Translations under genes and position numbers: made by a program
In this document: positions 34,056 through 46,739 of the stretch, in pieces
Layout: every line of letters starts with the position of its first letter
Numbering within the stretch: position 1 is the first letter of the stretch
DNA from: Limnephilus marmoratus
Taxonomy: Eukaryota; Arthropoda; Insecta; Trichoptera; Limnephilidae
Length of the DNA stretch: 64,000 nt
Reading direction: 5' to 3'
Assembly: GCA_917880885.1 (NCBI GenBank)
Contig: OU862922.1
Coordinates: forward strand, 22,010,627-22,074,626
Notes under the pieces: generated by a model
What the model saw: only the letters and a program-made list of their open reading frames with translations
The model's database searches: none
What the model was told of the DNA's origin: nothing

Positions 34056-34794
34056 TAGTGCCTCTCGAAAAAAAAATTTAAACTGAAAAATCAGAAAAGA
34101 TTCGTTCGTATCTAGGAAATGAATTGAGGGCCTTATCCTTGCCGGGACTCTGCTCTAATCACTGTGCTAATAAAATGAAACCTACCTACACAGGAATACG
34201 ATTATACATAATTTGAATCTATTTTTTTTAAATTATAGTTTTCCGAACCTATTTAACTTTCACCAACTTTTACCCTACCATAGGTACTTATATCATTATT
34301 TAAATAATTAATATTTGTGCTGTAAATGGTTGAGAAAGTTTTAATTCCGTATTAAAAACTAACACAAAGGAAAACCATCATACTTGTATTGCTTTATTAG
34401 AATCCCATCAATTTATTTTTGTAACATCCTACCAAAATAGCAATATTGTCCACGGTTAGGAATCACTTTACTTGCCACATTCTGTTTTCCCATTATATCG
34501 GCTACATCGTAAAATTATACGACCCCGGGCCACCCTCACCACCCTTGACCACCCTTGGTAACCCCTGACACCATCGTAGCGGGGACATCTTAATGACCAC
34601 ATTGAATACCCCTGAACGGCTAAGGTATCATGATTGTGATATACAATATCTATTTCGTGTGATTGTCGCAAACCTCTTACTTTCTTACCACGATATAATA
34701 TGGGGAATATACTCGTAGTACTAGTACCAGAGAGTGGTCGTATGACGTACGTTCAACGTTCGTTAGTCTTTAATTTTATCAATTTCGCTAACAC

Positions 34795-34910
34795 GCCAAA
34801 TTACCGCCACCCCGGGAACCATTTACTGGATAACCAACACCTCGGCCACAGGTCACCTCGAATGGTTCTCTACGTTTGGTGACTTAGCAGATGTGCTCGG
34901 ATTAACCTTA
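34795..34910 (+). repeat. SINE B 5' fragment
   Basis: CCGGGAACCATTTACTGG to GGTGACTTAGCAG only. Confidence 0.75.
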
Positions 34911-35071
34911 AATTCATTAAATACGCACTGGCGCGTAAGATTCAACTCCGCTCTTACGAACACTTCTCGCTTCATCCACGTTCATTTATAACATCTCACC
35001 TTACGCCATTCTAACTCTTGAAATAGCGAGGCTCGAGCTCATGACTTCTCGATCATGCCATTTTTCCATTA

Positions 35072-35233
35072 GGGAACGTACCCATACTACGTGACCAACT
35101 TTTTGCAATTTTTAACCCCCCCCCCCCCCCTCCCGGTGAACAAAAACCTAAGCAACCCGCCGCTCATTTGTACCAAGCGTGGTATTTTCAAGACCCCCCC
35201 CCCGAACGTGTCACGTAGTATGGGTACGTTCCC
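35072..35233. mobile_element. 162-bp MITE, TTA target duplication
   Basis: Ends GGGAACGTACCCATACTACG and inverted copy. TTA at 35,069-35,071 and 35,234-35,236. It carries a C-run just inside each end (about 35,118 and 35,195). Confidence 0.9.
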
Positions 35234-35236
35234 TTA

Positions 35237-35645
35237 GTTCCACACAGGAAGCTTTGAAAAAATCTTTAGGGCCTATGTCATATTTGAATATCCCGTGTGG
35301 AGAGTCTTTTTGGGAAAGGATGGAGAAAAAGTTCTGGGAAGGAAAAAGGTAAGGAGAGTGGGTAGGAATCTAAGGGGCAATCCAGGCGTTACGTACGTAT
35401 GAATCTATCCCTCCCATTACTATACAAGGCCATGGGTTGAGAGAGTTCGGGTGGAGAGGTCTAGGTTAGGTCACCCTCAAACAGTCTCTACCGATCCGTT
35501 CTCGAAACCTCACCCCATGAACCCGAGCACTTCTGCAAAGTTACCGAACCGCAGCGAACCGCTTGGGGTGACTTATAGCGGGAGTGTTGGTTATCTAATA
35601 AATAGTTAGGTCCCGGGGCGGCGGTGACCATACCCGTCTCCCAAT
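35237..35645 (-). repeat. SINE B copy
   Basis: Minus-strand copy from TTCCACACAGGAAGC to CCATACCCGTCTCC. It directly abuts the MITE's TTA duplication. Confidence 0.8.
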
Positions 35646-36154
35646 TGAAATGCCCTTTCTGACCGATGCGTTTCTTTTACATTCAGCATCGCGTCATATA
35701 ATTTCTTGTACAGTTCATCTATTTCACTTAATCAAACCACATTATCACATTTCTCGTGACTGTATTTTATTTTCTTCACCTCTGCGTCAGATATCTCATT
35801 TCCTAAAAAACATAAAACCTTCGCTAACAATAGCGCACTAGTACTCATAGGTATTTACGTAATATAAAATGTTACATAATAACAATATATATACATTATT
35901 GTTTTGGCAGCCTATGTTGTTCAAGACAGTCGTAAAACCAAACACTTTCAATCAACACTCAGAAGAGTAAAAGTAAGGACTACTTTTATGTGTATATATT
36001 TCCTCCAAGCTAAATGTAATAAATAAAGTGGAAGCATTATTCTCATTGTCTTTGACGCACAAAAAGATCGTATCACGAATGCACTCACGTAGGTTCAGTT
36101 TATTAAGGGGAGTTACCAATACTGTACAAAAAATTGGTTTTATATTTTTAATCC

Positions 36155-36206
36155 TTATCTTTATCGTAACGACAAGTAAATACTTGTCACATTACGATAA
36201 AGATAA
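36155..36206. repeat. Hairpin
   Basis: TTATCTTTATCGTAACGACA and its near-perfect inverted copy are separated by a few bases. No associated gene. Confidence 0.6.
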
Positions 36207-36260
36207 CGATATCTACACATTATGCTAAATAAGCAAGGCCGTCCATGTTAGATGGTTTTA

Positions 36261-36425
36261 GGGGGCATACATTAATTACGTGAGCTCAAAAGGGGGGGGG
36301 GGGGGAGGGGTCCAGCAAAATCTCACGTTACTTGAAAAGAATTTACCAAGTGGCCCAAATTTATCTCACCAAGGGGGGAGTCTAGATTGGAAGAAAAACT
36401 GCTCACGTAATTAATGTATGCCCCC
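36261..36425. mobile_element. 165-bp MITE, TTA target duplication
   Basis: Ends GGGGGCATACATTAATTACG and inverted copy. TTA at 36,258-36,260 and 36,426-36,428. A run of more than ten Gs lies inside the left end. Confidence 0.9.
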
Positions 36426-37264
36426 TTACTCTCATGTCTCAATGTGTGTACCGTGTCGCTCGATGCTTTTATCTTCGACATCGAGTTGGCTTGATGCGAA
36501 AAAGATTCAAGTTCCGTAATTCTTGTTGATATTTGTCAGAAAAACGGTCGAGCATATCTCAAGATGTAGACAAAGCATCGAACATGTTAGTTGCCCGTCT
36601 TGAGTCCAAAGCGCTTGTTGTCCTTGTCATTGTAAAACCAAAATGGATTTTCGGAGTTATCCTCGCGATTTTATTGAAAATTTTATTTTATTATTTGAAG
36701 ATGAATAGTAATGGAATACGAAGTCAGCCGCTCAGGCTCATCGTGTGTGAATGCAACCACGAGCATAATCCAAGTCAACATGTTCGATCAAGCCAAACAG
36801 TCGAATATGAACTGGTGTGGGTACTTAACGTTACTTTCCAATTATTTGTTTTAAGCGTAAAATAAATGAGTTTCGATGCATTTTGTTAGTAAAGCTCAGC
36901 AAAGGAATGTTTGAAATAAACTGCAAGTTTACTGCAACAATTGACTGCAAGTTAACAGATAAAATAATGACATTCTTACTAACTAAATAATATAAGAAAT
37001 CTCTTATTATATCTGATGCCACATAGTATACAAAAATAAAATTAATAATAATATGCGGTATGTTACTGTGTTATGTAACAGCATCGTTGTGTGTTGATAC
37101 GTGTATGAGGTACGAATCAAGTACCATAAGTATTTGATATAAAATTACACTCAAGTACTTAATTCCATATGAAGACATATCAGAATTATGAATAAATTAT
37201 GGATTTTGGCGCAGACGTTACAACAATGAGCTATATTATACTCTGTTGATGAAACCACACTAAA

Positions 37265-37612
37265 AAGCAAAATCATACAAAATCACATGTTTTTGTTTTG
37301 AAAATTTATTCGCTTAGAAGTAGGTATTATAGATGCTTCAATTAAATACTGCGTGTAGAACATACCATGGCCCTCAAAAATATCGGTCATTTTTTTATAA
37401 GTCTTTTAATAAGCCTAGAAAAAAATTAAGCATAAGGTCTATAAAAAACACTTTCAAGTCCAAACTCTCCTATTTATAAACCCCTTTTCGGATTTGGTTT
37501 TAATGCATAATATTGCAAATTCAGTTTCTTTTATAATAATAGCAAAAAAAAAATGATATTTATCGGAAACCGAAATAAAATAAAATATTCATTTTCGCGT
37601 TGTTATTTTACA
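37265..37612 (+). repeat. Dispersed repeat, copy 2
   Basis: Direct repeat of 23,570-23,900. It passes straight into a LINE fragment at about 37,612, so it may be that element's upstream sequence. Confidence 0.85.
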
Positions 37613-37654
37613 AAACTTCTGATTTCGATTTTCTCCTGGACTATTGGATCGCCT

Positions 37655-37970
37655 GGTTTAAGGATCTAAACGTCACACAATTTATTAAACTGGGAAGACT
37701 TTGGTGGCTGGGTCACGTAGAGAGAATGACCGAGCATCAAGCAGCAAAGTCCCAGCTGAACTCAAGACCGATAGGGCGAAGGAGCCTGGGAAGACCAAGA
37801 TTAAGATGGAGCGATAACGTCCTCAAAGACATATCTACCTTGCAGCTATAAACTGGAGAGAGCTGACCTGACACAAAACCGAGATGAGTGGAGGGAGACT
37901 CTTGTGAAGGCCAAGACTCACCAGGGATTGTAGAGCCAAGAGTGATTATGATGATGATGATGACATATCA
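37655..37970 (+). pseudogene. LINE 3' fragment ending in (ATG)n
   Basis: A plus frame with IKLGRLWWLGHVERM and GRRSLGRPRLRWSDNV, followed past a stop by RDEWRETLVKA in another frame. The tail is GATTATGATGATGATGATGA. This is the C-terminus of a non-LTR retrotransposon of the RTE/R-like group. Confidence 0.75.
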
Positions 37971-37971
37971 G

Positions 37972-39125
37972 AATTATTTTTAAAGTTTAATTTAATTGCC
38001 GGCAACCCGAACTTTTATTTAGATAAATATGAAAAATTAAATACATTACCCGTCTCACTAGACGATGTCTGTTCTGAGACGGATAATTGTGGGGCAGAAA
38101 TAGTAGGGGAAAGGTTTAATAAGGGGAGGAAGGCTAAGAGAAAATAATTTATGCTTAAGATAAGTTCAAGGCCAATTTTCGAGTATCGTCCATTTTCGGC
38201 ACTAGGCACTCTTTTCAACCTCACAATTTTCAGCCTCAATAAGGAAATCCAGTGAAAAATTTTATGGCTTAAAAAAATATGTTCATATAGCTATAGACCA
38301 ATAAACGCTGATTCTGAATATATAAGTTTTATTTAATAATATTAAGATTGAGATTTAGTTGTTGTGTTTATTGAAACATTATCTAGGCCTTAATAATGTT
38401 TCAATAATAAAGGTGTCTCTTATTAGTTTTTCTCTATTATTGAAAATATTCAAAAAGTATTGCACAAAAAAATAGTAATGCTGCTTCTAGGGAGAATACT
38501 TCGAACAACGAAATTCAAAATGACGACCACTTTTCAGGAGTGATGATGTCACACGATTCACCATACATCCGGTGGTTTTCGAGGGATCTTGAAAAATTAA
38601 AACTTTTTAAATTATTTTAACTATCAAATCTAACTCTAAAAATAAAAATGCAGTTATTTGAGTTAGAAGATCATTATACATTAAAAAAAAATTAAAAAAT
38701 GGACTGCAGTTCTCTATTGAGGATCTTATATTCCAGCAGCCTCTGAAGCAGTATGGTCTCTTGAGCGGTGTCCAAATGAAAATCTAATGCACTAGTAATC
38801 ACGTCAACTCGCATCAACAAACATGGCCTTGACGATAAAAAAGCATCCATTATTTGACATCGAACTACGCAATAAGTTTTCAACGACACCTCTTACCCAA
38901 CAATTTGTTAAACAAAGGTTTCGGGTGATGCATAATACTCATAGCAAAAGAATTGATTGATTAGGAACTACTGTCACTCTCGAAGAACATGCGATAAATT
39001 AATATATTGCGTAAGTTTCAAGTACGTGATACGCATATTTCAGATTGAAAACGCATCGTAAACGTAATCAATATAAATTGCAGATTATTATATATATATT
39101 TCGTCATTCATCGCTTACCTATTAT
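37972..39125. other. No gene recognised
   Basis: AT-rich. Includes a hairpin at about 38,369-38,405 (ATTGAAACATTAT with inverted copy). Short frames only. Confidence 0.45.
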
Positions 39126-39129
39126 ATAT

Positions 39130-39515
39130 AATTTTTTTACATTAGCTCCACACAGGAAGACTTGAAAATAATTCACTCCGTATGTCATCTTTGAGGATGC
39201 TGTGTGGAGGGTCTTTATATGAGGAAAGGGGTGCGAGGGGTGATTAGGAATCTGGGGGTCAATGTGTCCAGGAGTGACGGACGTATGAATCCATCCCTCC
39301 CACTGCGATACAAGGCTATGGGTCGAGAGAATTCGTCTGAACAGGTGAAAAGGCCTCCCTCAACCAGCCCGACATGCAGGAGGTGGGCAAACCCTAAATG
39401 AACCCTAGCACCTATGCTAAACCACCAAAGGTATAAAAAGTAAACCTTATGACTTATGGCAGGGGTGTTGGTTAGCCATTAAATGATTCCCGGGGCAGCG
39501 TTACCTGTACTCGCT
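39130..39515 (-). repeat. SINE B copy
   Basis: Minus-strand copy from TTTTACATTAGCTCCACACA to CGGGGCAGCGTTACC. Confidence 0.8.
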
Positions 39516-39604
39516 GTAGTGAATAGACATGTATAGTTGTGGATAATTCTGTCGTCTCGGGGAGTGCACGCGCGGGGTTGCGTGGGCTTGCTGCGAGCCG
39601 ATAA

Positions 39605-39665
39605 GGGAACGTACCCATACTACGTGACCAACTTTTGCAATTTTTAACCCCCCCTCCCCCCCTGT
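39605..39665. mobile_element. Half of the 162-bp MITE
   Basis: Matches the left half of 35,072-35,233 (GGGAACGTACCCATACTACG to the C-run) and then stops. Confidence 0.8.
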
Positions 39666-39718
39666 TACCCGTTCTTTCTTGATATTAACCTGTGTCATAG
39701 TGCACATTACACTCGCCA

Positions 39719-40920
39719 TATTTAATTATGATGCAAATACAAGTTAGAATGTATTTGCATCATAATTAAAATAATGCTTCTAATTATACATAATATCTTT
39801 TGTTGTCGGTGAAATTTTGTGTATATGTGTCTAATGAAATTTTGCGTACTGCGTGAACTTTTAATTTAGAAATTGAAACTTCTTATTGTAACTACTTGTC
39901 AATATCCGACAAGCGAGAAAGCAGAGTTATTTTCAAATTTAATTATAATTAAATTTAATAATGTTAGATACAAAGATATTGAAATATAAGTAGATGTGCC
40001 ATATGCAGTTTTTACTATGTGGGACTGCGCTTCCGAGTGTCGCCGATATTGTTTACCAATTAACAAATAAACTAAATGAACGAATAATTAACGAATAAAC
40101 CAAACGAACGTTAAACTAAATTAACGAATTCTTTCCGTATTCAAACAATATTGTTAACCAATACTACGCACATCTTTTAAAAATCAACGAAATGAACAAA
40201 TTATTTTTGTATGCAGACTACTCTAATTAGGGCGTAGTCTGCCGACAGTTGCGCGCACATCATAGCATATCTCTTTGTATTTGAATATCTTTGTTTAGAT
40301 ACTATTAAGTCGCAATAATAAAATAAAAACTATAATAATTGCTGAACTAATAATAATAAAATTTGATTTAAATTAAAGTTTTGCAAAAACAATTGATAAA
40401 GTAGGTACCTAAATTATTATTTTTGTGAATATATGGGTAATTCTGAAAATTGTCTATTCGAAATGCTTAATTGTTTTGTTCACATTTTTGACAGATGTCG
40501 TTGTTTTTTTTTTACGAGTTTGCTAACGGAGTTCACTCGAAAGGTAAATTGCCGATCATAATTTTTAATGAATTTACACAAATAATTATTATGTACCTAT
40601 CTTAATCATCGATATGTATATAGGTACTTATTATTACTACGTTTTTAATTTAAAAATATTCCAAAAGGTGAATAATAAACAATGTCTCGGACAACCATCA
40701 AGATTATAAGAAGCACGTTACGACATACACTCTTCGCAGACGTCAATGCGTACACTCCTTTCGACTGCTCCACGATGACGTATGTAGTGTAGATATTTAG
40801 CACTGCCTGGGATTACTACATCTCCTAATACCTTCCCAATATATTTAGGTAAACTATTGTCCTTTAAATAGTTTAGGCACACTATTGGCACCATTAACCT
40901 TTAGGCACACTATTGTCCTT
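39719..40920. other. AT-rich stretch with a hairpin, no gene seen
   Basis: Hairpin at 39,719-39,771 (TTTAATTATGATGCAAATAC with inverted copy) and a small GCAGACTAC/GTAGTCTGC inverted pair at about 40,215-40,243. Otherwise simple AT sequence. Confidence 0.5.
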
Positions 40921-40924
40921 ACAT

Positions 40925-41300
40925 TATCTTCTCACTGGAGGCCCCGAGGACAATAATTTCCCTCGGGGCTTATGTCATCTTTGAGGATGTTGTGTGAAGG
41001 TCTTTTTAGGGAAAGGAGGAAGAGGAAGTTCTGAGAAGGTTAAAGGTATGAGTGGTGGGTAAAAATCTCGGGGTAAATGTATCCAGGAGTGACGGGCGTA
41101 TGATATACGGTGCTAGCCGGTGGATCGAGAAATTGCGGCTGGAGAGATCTAGGTTAGGTCTCCCTCAACCAGCCTCTCCCGATCCGTCCTGCCACGCAGT
41201 AGGTGGGCAAACGCATTCGCCGCGAAGACCTAGACGTTGAACTCCGACACCCCAACTAAATCACCAAACGTTGCGAACCATTTGGGGTGACTTATAACAG
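40925..41300 (-). repeat. SINE B copy
   Basis: Minus-strand copy with an intact hairpin side (GGACAATAATTTCCC) and the CATTTGGGGTGACTTA block. An internal deletion lies near 41,105. Confidence 0.8.
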
Positions 41301-41689
41301 ACTAAGAAAAAGTTGATACCGGTTACCGAACTACTTCATAATATTATGAATCGTGGAAATTCAAGGTTGAAAAAAATTATGACTTCATTAAGTGATAATG
41401 ATTCTTACACCTTCGATACATTTCTCTATGACCCTGAAAATCTTTTGTTTCTTAATTGCGTTATAAAATAATGTTCATTATTATGTACCAATTATTAAAA
41501 AATATATTTGCATAACTAATCCGCATTATTATAAAGATTCCTGTCGAAATAATCATTTAAATAATAATTCTTTATACTTATCGCAAATTAGATGCTTAGA
41601 TTAGACTGTAGGTGGTAGGTACTTACCTACACACAAACATGATAATAATGTGTGTTCTCACCTCTTCATTTTTTTACGTAGGTAGCTTC

Positions 41690-42066
41690 TTTTTTTTTAA
41701 TTTTAATTAAATTAAATTTAATAATGTTATTATCAAGTTCTGCAAGTATTTTTGTTTTTATTTGCAGTAAATTCATTATTAAATAATTAAGAAAACCTTA
41801 ATATTTAGTGCGGTGAAAACGGATCTCTCATATAATGGAGTGTCTACTGCCTCAATTAGTTTCTAAGCAAATTGGTTTAACCGGTAATAAATCAATTTCA
41901 AAAATTTTTGTTCGTTTAAATAAGTCGTCTCAAAGTGGTTTAACCACAGTTTGAAAATGGCCTTGTAAGCCAAAACAGCTGTAACAAAGATAAAAAAATA
42001 AAAAAAAATGCTTGCAGAACTTGATTATAACATTATTAAATTTAATTTAAATTATTTTTTTAAAAT
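41690..42066. mobile_element. Fold-back element with about 62-bp arms
   Basis: Left arm AATTAAATTTAATAATGTTA, then TCAAGTTCTGCAAG; the right arm is its reverse complement at about 42,010-42,066. The interior has no frame. Part of the arm word also occurs at 39,940. Confidence 0.6.
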
Positions 42067-42311
42067 TAAATGGAGTTCTACGAATTAAACACAAAAATAG
42101 GTAGCTGCCAACTCTTCATTTTTTTATTGCCGGGATATCCGTAATAATAATAAATGATCTTGGAATATAATTTCTTAATAATATAAATAAAAACATCAGA
42201 AATGTCACCGGAGACCAAAATTTCATTTACATTTTTTACTCCAAACAATGTCAGGAATCACTGGTTAAAGTAAGTCAAGTAGGTCCCTGTATATTTCGTA
42301 GTTTATCGTTA

Positions 42312-42553
42312 TCTATGCTAATATTATAAGGGGGAAAGAATTGATTGTTTGCTTTGAAGAGGCTCCGAAACTACTGAACCGATTTGAAAAATTCTTTCAC
42401 TGTTGGGAAGCTACACTACCCCCGGGTGACATAGACTATAATTTAAAAAGCTAGCTAGAAAGGGTGTGCGGGAGGGGAATGGGGGCGCACGGGAATGGTG
42501 ATTCAGGGAGAAACGATGTATTTGGATTGCAACGCATGCTGTGGACCAGCTAG
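42312..42553 (+). mobile_element. 242-bp Helitron-like element
   Basis: Starts TCTATGCTAATATTATAA after an A and ends CCAGCTAG before a T, as expected for Helitron A^T insertion. The interior word CCGATTTGAAAAATTCTTTC is typical of this widespread insect family. Confidence 0.75.
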
Positions 42554-43399
42554 TAATTAATATAGTGAAATTGACCTGCTGGCAAGCTACTTTGGCAGTC
42601 TAGCGGGCTTTAGCTTGTGATGAAGATTAAAATCAAACGATTCTTGGACGATAAACTGTAACGACATTTTCACAATTATTGCAACTATTAATAACTTAAA
42701 AATCATAAACGATAGCCAAGATACATAGGTACTTGGTTAGTTACAACTTGAAAAGTGCGGCGTTATATTCGTAGGTGCAAGTTGCAAATTCATTTTTCAT
42801 TTGCAAGGATCAAAAACTTATTTTATTAGCATAACAAACATCCTTATTTTCTGGTTGATCGGTCTGTTCTATGTAGCTCTAGATCGATAATATCATGAAT
42901 CATTTACCTAAATCAGAGACTATTCTTCATAACAGGCTATTATTTTGGTATAAATAGTTTAATACTTGCGGTTACAATTCTTTTCTGAGATACGTATTTC
43001 AGTAGTGATTATTATAAGAATTATTCATTACATTTCACATTTCAGTTCTGATACTTGCAGGTTAAAAGGTTAAAACAATTGGAATGGAATGCTAGACCAA
43101 ATTGACGTACAACGTGTGAATATTATATGAAGCTTGCATGATTTTATGGAAAAGGAATGCGAGGGTTGTTGTACCCTAATCGCTCTTTTCCATAGGGGAT
43201 GATATTTTTTTGCAATATTTTTACCCTCAAAACTAACAATGTAAAATAATATTAATCCTAATTTAAGTTTAACTGATTATAAAAACTGTTCAGGTTAAAT
43301 AGATGTAAGATAAGTTTAGTGTAAACCATACAAGATAAGACACGTTTTAAGATTTTCACGGCCAAAAGTATTTTTATTATTTGTTTTTGATCTGCCAGT

Positions 43400-43445
43400 T
43401 CTGCCCTGATGATGGACACTGCAACGCTGTCCGAAACGTTGGCTA
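43400..43445 (+). other. Hammerhead/Penelope-like motif
   Basis: CTGATGA (43,406-43,412), stem GGACA/TGTCC, then GAAAC (43,433-43,437) and GTTGGC. This is the layout of a hammerhead core, but with one unpaired base after CTGATGA and no convincing cleavage strand. Similar motifs occur in Penelope-like element terminal repeats. Confidence 0.4.
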
Positions 43446-43859
43446 AAGAAGGAGGTAGCGCAACACGGCGTAACACCCCAAAAACAAGTAACGAACATAT
43501 AAGATAAGTTTAGTGTAAAAATATCTGTCAAGAACGATCATCGTCCTGTGACTTCACTTTAAAATACGTCTTCACTCCAAATTACCTATCGGATTATTTT
43601 CCCCATTTTTTTTATACCGATCATTTTATGTTAGTAATGTACCAAATTTCATATAAGCTAGGAATTGGACAGAAAGATATTTTTTTATTCTATTAAATTA
43701 ATTTTATCGACATCGACATCAAAATGATTTGAGATATTTTCACGGCCACGAGCGTGATTTATTCTCAAAAATGATTTATGATAATATCGACATCTAATTA
43801 AATAATTTCAATAAATATCACGTAGAACGAAGGAATTAAGAGAGGAGCGTAAATAGAAT

Positions 43860-43970
43860 AGTATACGACGGGAATGTGAATGATAGAAGAAGTTGGATAC
43901 GTCGGAGGAAGACGTGGCACGAACAAGTGAACCAAATGCTCAAGTCAATGTCAAGAGTCAGAATAACACT
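43860..43970 (+). pseudogene. LINE C scrap
   Basis: GTGAATGATAGAAGAAGTTG, then GGAAGACGTGGCAC, matches 44,915-44,960. It is cut by the SINE A copy that follows. Confidence 0.65.
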
Positions 43971-44145
43971 TTTTTTTTGTTATGTGGATACCGCACAAGA
44001 GTCCCAACTGCTCCCAACCGCCTAAATACAGTGAGATTATGGCATCCCCAATTGGGGTGTGTTGTGGAGCTGAAGGTAAGTGCATGGAGATCGGAAGGAG
44101 ATGGGGAAGAGGAAGGTGTGGAAGTTTTTTTAAAGAAAAGATTGG
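43970..44145 (-). repeat. SINE A 3' fragment
   Basis: Minus-strand tail and body only (ACCGCACAAGAGTCCC to GAGGAAGGTGTGGAAG), inserted into LINE C sequence. Confidence 0.78.
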
Positions 44146-44239
44146 ATTGTATGAGAAAATGCATGCAAACGAAATTAGTAGTCCACAATAGAGTGTCGGT
44201 ACCTACCCTGATGTATAATAATAATAATAATAATTGGAT

Positions 44240-44530
44240 AATTTGTAGAGCGCCGTTTTTGTGAAAAATCACCTCAAGGGCGCTTTACAGTTTATTATGA
44301 ATTCTTTAGATCTTTCTAATTTAATTATTTACAAATAGATACAGAAACATACTTAACTGGCAGGTCACTTCCGATAAACAACACTTTATTAGAAAATTTA
44401 TGCTTGGGGAATATACGACTTTGCACGTGGAAGACATTATTTTGAAAACACTGAAGATTGCATGACTTTACCTTTGCTACCCTCATGACAGTTGGTTTTA
44501 CATTCATAAGAAGATTAATGCCAAAGTTGT
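44240..44530. repeat. Dispersed repeat, copy 1
   Basis: Matches 48,915-49,205 (TTTATTATGAATTCTT, GTCACTTCCGATAA, CGCATGATTTTACC-like words). It lies just upstream of a LINE C fragment and may be part of that element. Confidence 0.7.
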
Positions 44531-44559
44531 GTAAATATTAATTTTGAAAGACTTGAGAA

Positions 44560-45125
44560 TTTATAACTCTTTAGAACTGGAGATTTTCATGAAATTACCT
44601 TCACAAAAGCTGAAAATAAGAATTTGTTACATTTTTACACAATTAATGAAGGCGAAGGTGAAATTTTTATATGGCATTGAGGCACGGAACTGGCAGAGTA
44701 AGGATAAAAGTATACTGAATGCAGTAGAAATGTGTTCCTTTGGGCGTATTTGTGGTAAAACCACATGTGATCATATAAGAAATATGGAGATCCGCAAATA
44801 ATGCACGGCTGATGTACACGAAATGAGTAAGATTAAGAAAGGAATGTTCAGATGGTTTGAGCGTGTAGGGTGAATGAACGAAGAAAAGAGTGCAAGGAGA
44901 ATATATGATGCATATTTGAATGATAGAAGAAGTTGGGGACGTGCGAGGAAGACATGGCACAATCAAGTAAATCAGATATTTGAGTCGGGCCATGTCAAGT
45001 GTCAGTATAATAGAAGAGTATATATGATTCGATATATGAATGTGAATGAGGCGAGGAATGTGTGCAAAGGCCGAGTTCTCTCTGTCTAACCCTGCGTGGA
45101 AACTGCGTGATGATTAGTTAGTTAA
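44560..45125 (+). pseudogene. LINE C 3' fragment, longest copy
   Basis: Plus frames with KAKVKFLYGIEARNWQ, DKSILNAVEMCSFGRICG, NEEKSARRIYDAYLNDRRSW and YMNVNEARNVC. Stops at 44,799 and about 44,872 break it. The 3' end is GTGATGATTAGTTAGTTA. Confidence 0.78.
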
Positions 45126-45129
45126 TGAT

Positions 45130-46735
45130 TGGGGATTGAAAAATTCGTAAGGATCTCCCCAAATTTCTTGTATTACCGAACCGGATAAACATAATTAATA
45201 TTTTTCTTTTATTTAACTTATGTGATTAATAAAAATGTTAGAAATATCAGTAATTTTCTAAAAAAAGTCTCAAATTTAAAACCAAATCACTACATTAGTA
45301 AGGCTTTTGAAGCACCCCTAGTAAAGAATTTCCCCACTGTGAGTTTTATATTGTGGGAAATACGAAGTAGGTTAGCAATCGGTGTTTTCTATCGCATTCC
45401 TGGATGTACGGTGATGGGAATGGAAAAAATGTGATTTCTACGATGACTTAGAATTCATTTAATTTCAATCATTGAAAAAAAACGGTTAATTTTGCGCCAA
45501 GAGTTTCATATTATTTCACGTGACGGAAGATGAAACTAATTATGCAAACAAAATCTTATCCGCCAGATAACGAATTTAATAACAATTTAGTCATTAATTT
45601 AATTAATCTCACAAACAACAATATTTCATGGTCAATTACTTTGAGATATAAAAACTTGCATATAGCAAACACAAAGGAAAATCCTGCAACAAAAGACGAC
45701 AAATATTTTTTTCACTAGAAGATTCTTTTCAAAATCTGCTTTATCTTACTCGTATCAAATACTAGTTTTACCTGGCACTTTTTAAAAATATAATTTGATT
45801 AAAAAAACTGAAACGCAATATTAATATTCATCATATTATTATGACGTCTTATCTCAGTTATTCGTAGTTACATTTCTGAACCTTCATAGATCATGAATCA
45901 TGATGAAAATGACATAAAAAATTGCAGCGTTGACCTACGAAATTAACATCAACAAGAAATGGGCCAATTTAAAAACCCGAAGCTCACCGTTAAAGACTAC
46001 TTACTGATCATAAAAAAGATGTTTGGTTTTTTCAAATTACGTACTTATTCAACTCCCTTTTGTATAGTTGTACGGTACCGATGTAAATAATGACGGTGGA
46101 AAGCTATGACCAGGCTGTTAGTAAATGTACGCCAGCAAAGTAGGTGCCAGCGAGCAGGTGACTCAACTGAAAGGAATGCTGAAAGCCTGAAAAACAGCAC
46201 GCGAGCTTTCCTGAGAAGCTCACATTCCTTTGTTCCGTGAAAATTAATCGGAAGTTGATAGATAAATAAAAATACGATTAATTCATTTTCATCTATTTGA
46301 CGGAATTGTAATTATTGTATTTTTTTCAATAATTGTGGTCATGAAAATAACACTATAGCAATCAATAATGCCGTGATAATATTGCTTTCGTTCACTGTTT
46401 TGTGATATTTCACTCAAGTCTACCTATATGATGTCAAAATCTCTAAACGGTTTTTCAAAAAACTAAATAAATTATATGAGATTAAATGAGATACGAATAT
46501 AGTTTCTCAAGACAACACAGCTCAGTTATTAAGTTTTGCTCTAAAATTCGTAAAGTTTTTGGGAATTTTTAGGTATTTTCTGAGCTTTTGGAGCCGAAAG
46601 TACTACAAACAACTAAATATGCGATATTAATTCGATATTGCTCGTTTTAGTTAAGTTTTATTCTCGTTAAGCCAAATTTCCGTTTTTGATACAAAAGCAG
46701 GCGGGTGTCTCTTTCAAGCCAATACTAGACGCTAC
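45130..46735. other. No gene recognised
   Basis: AT-rich with only short frames (the longest, 45,222-45,434 plus, has no domain). Confidence 0.45.
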
Positions 46736-46739
46736 TAAA

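Noticed and set aside
36533..36865. 110-codon plus ORF
   Set aside because: No recognisable motif and composition matches intergenic DNA.
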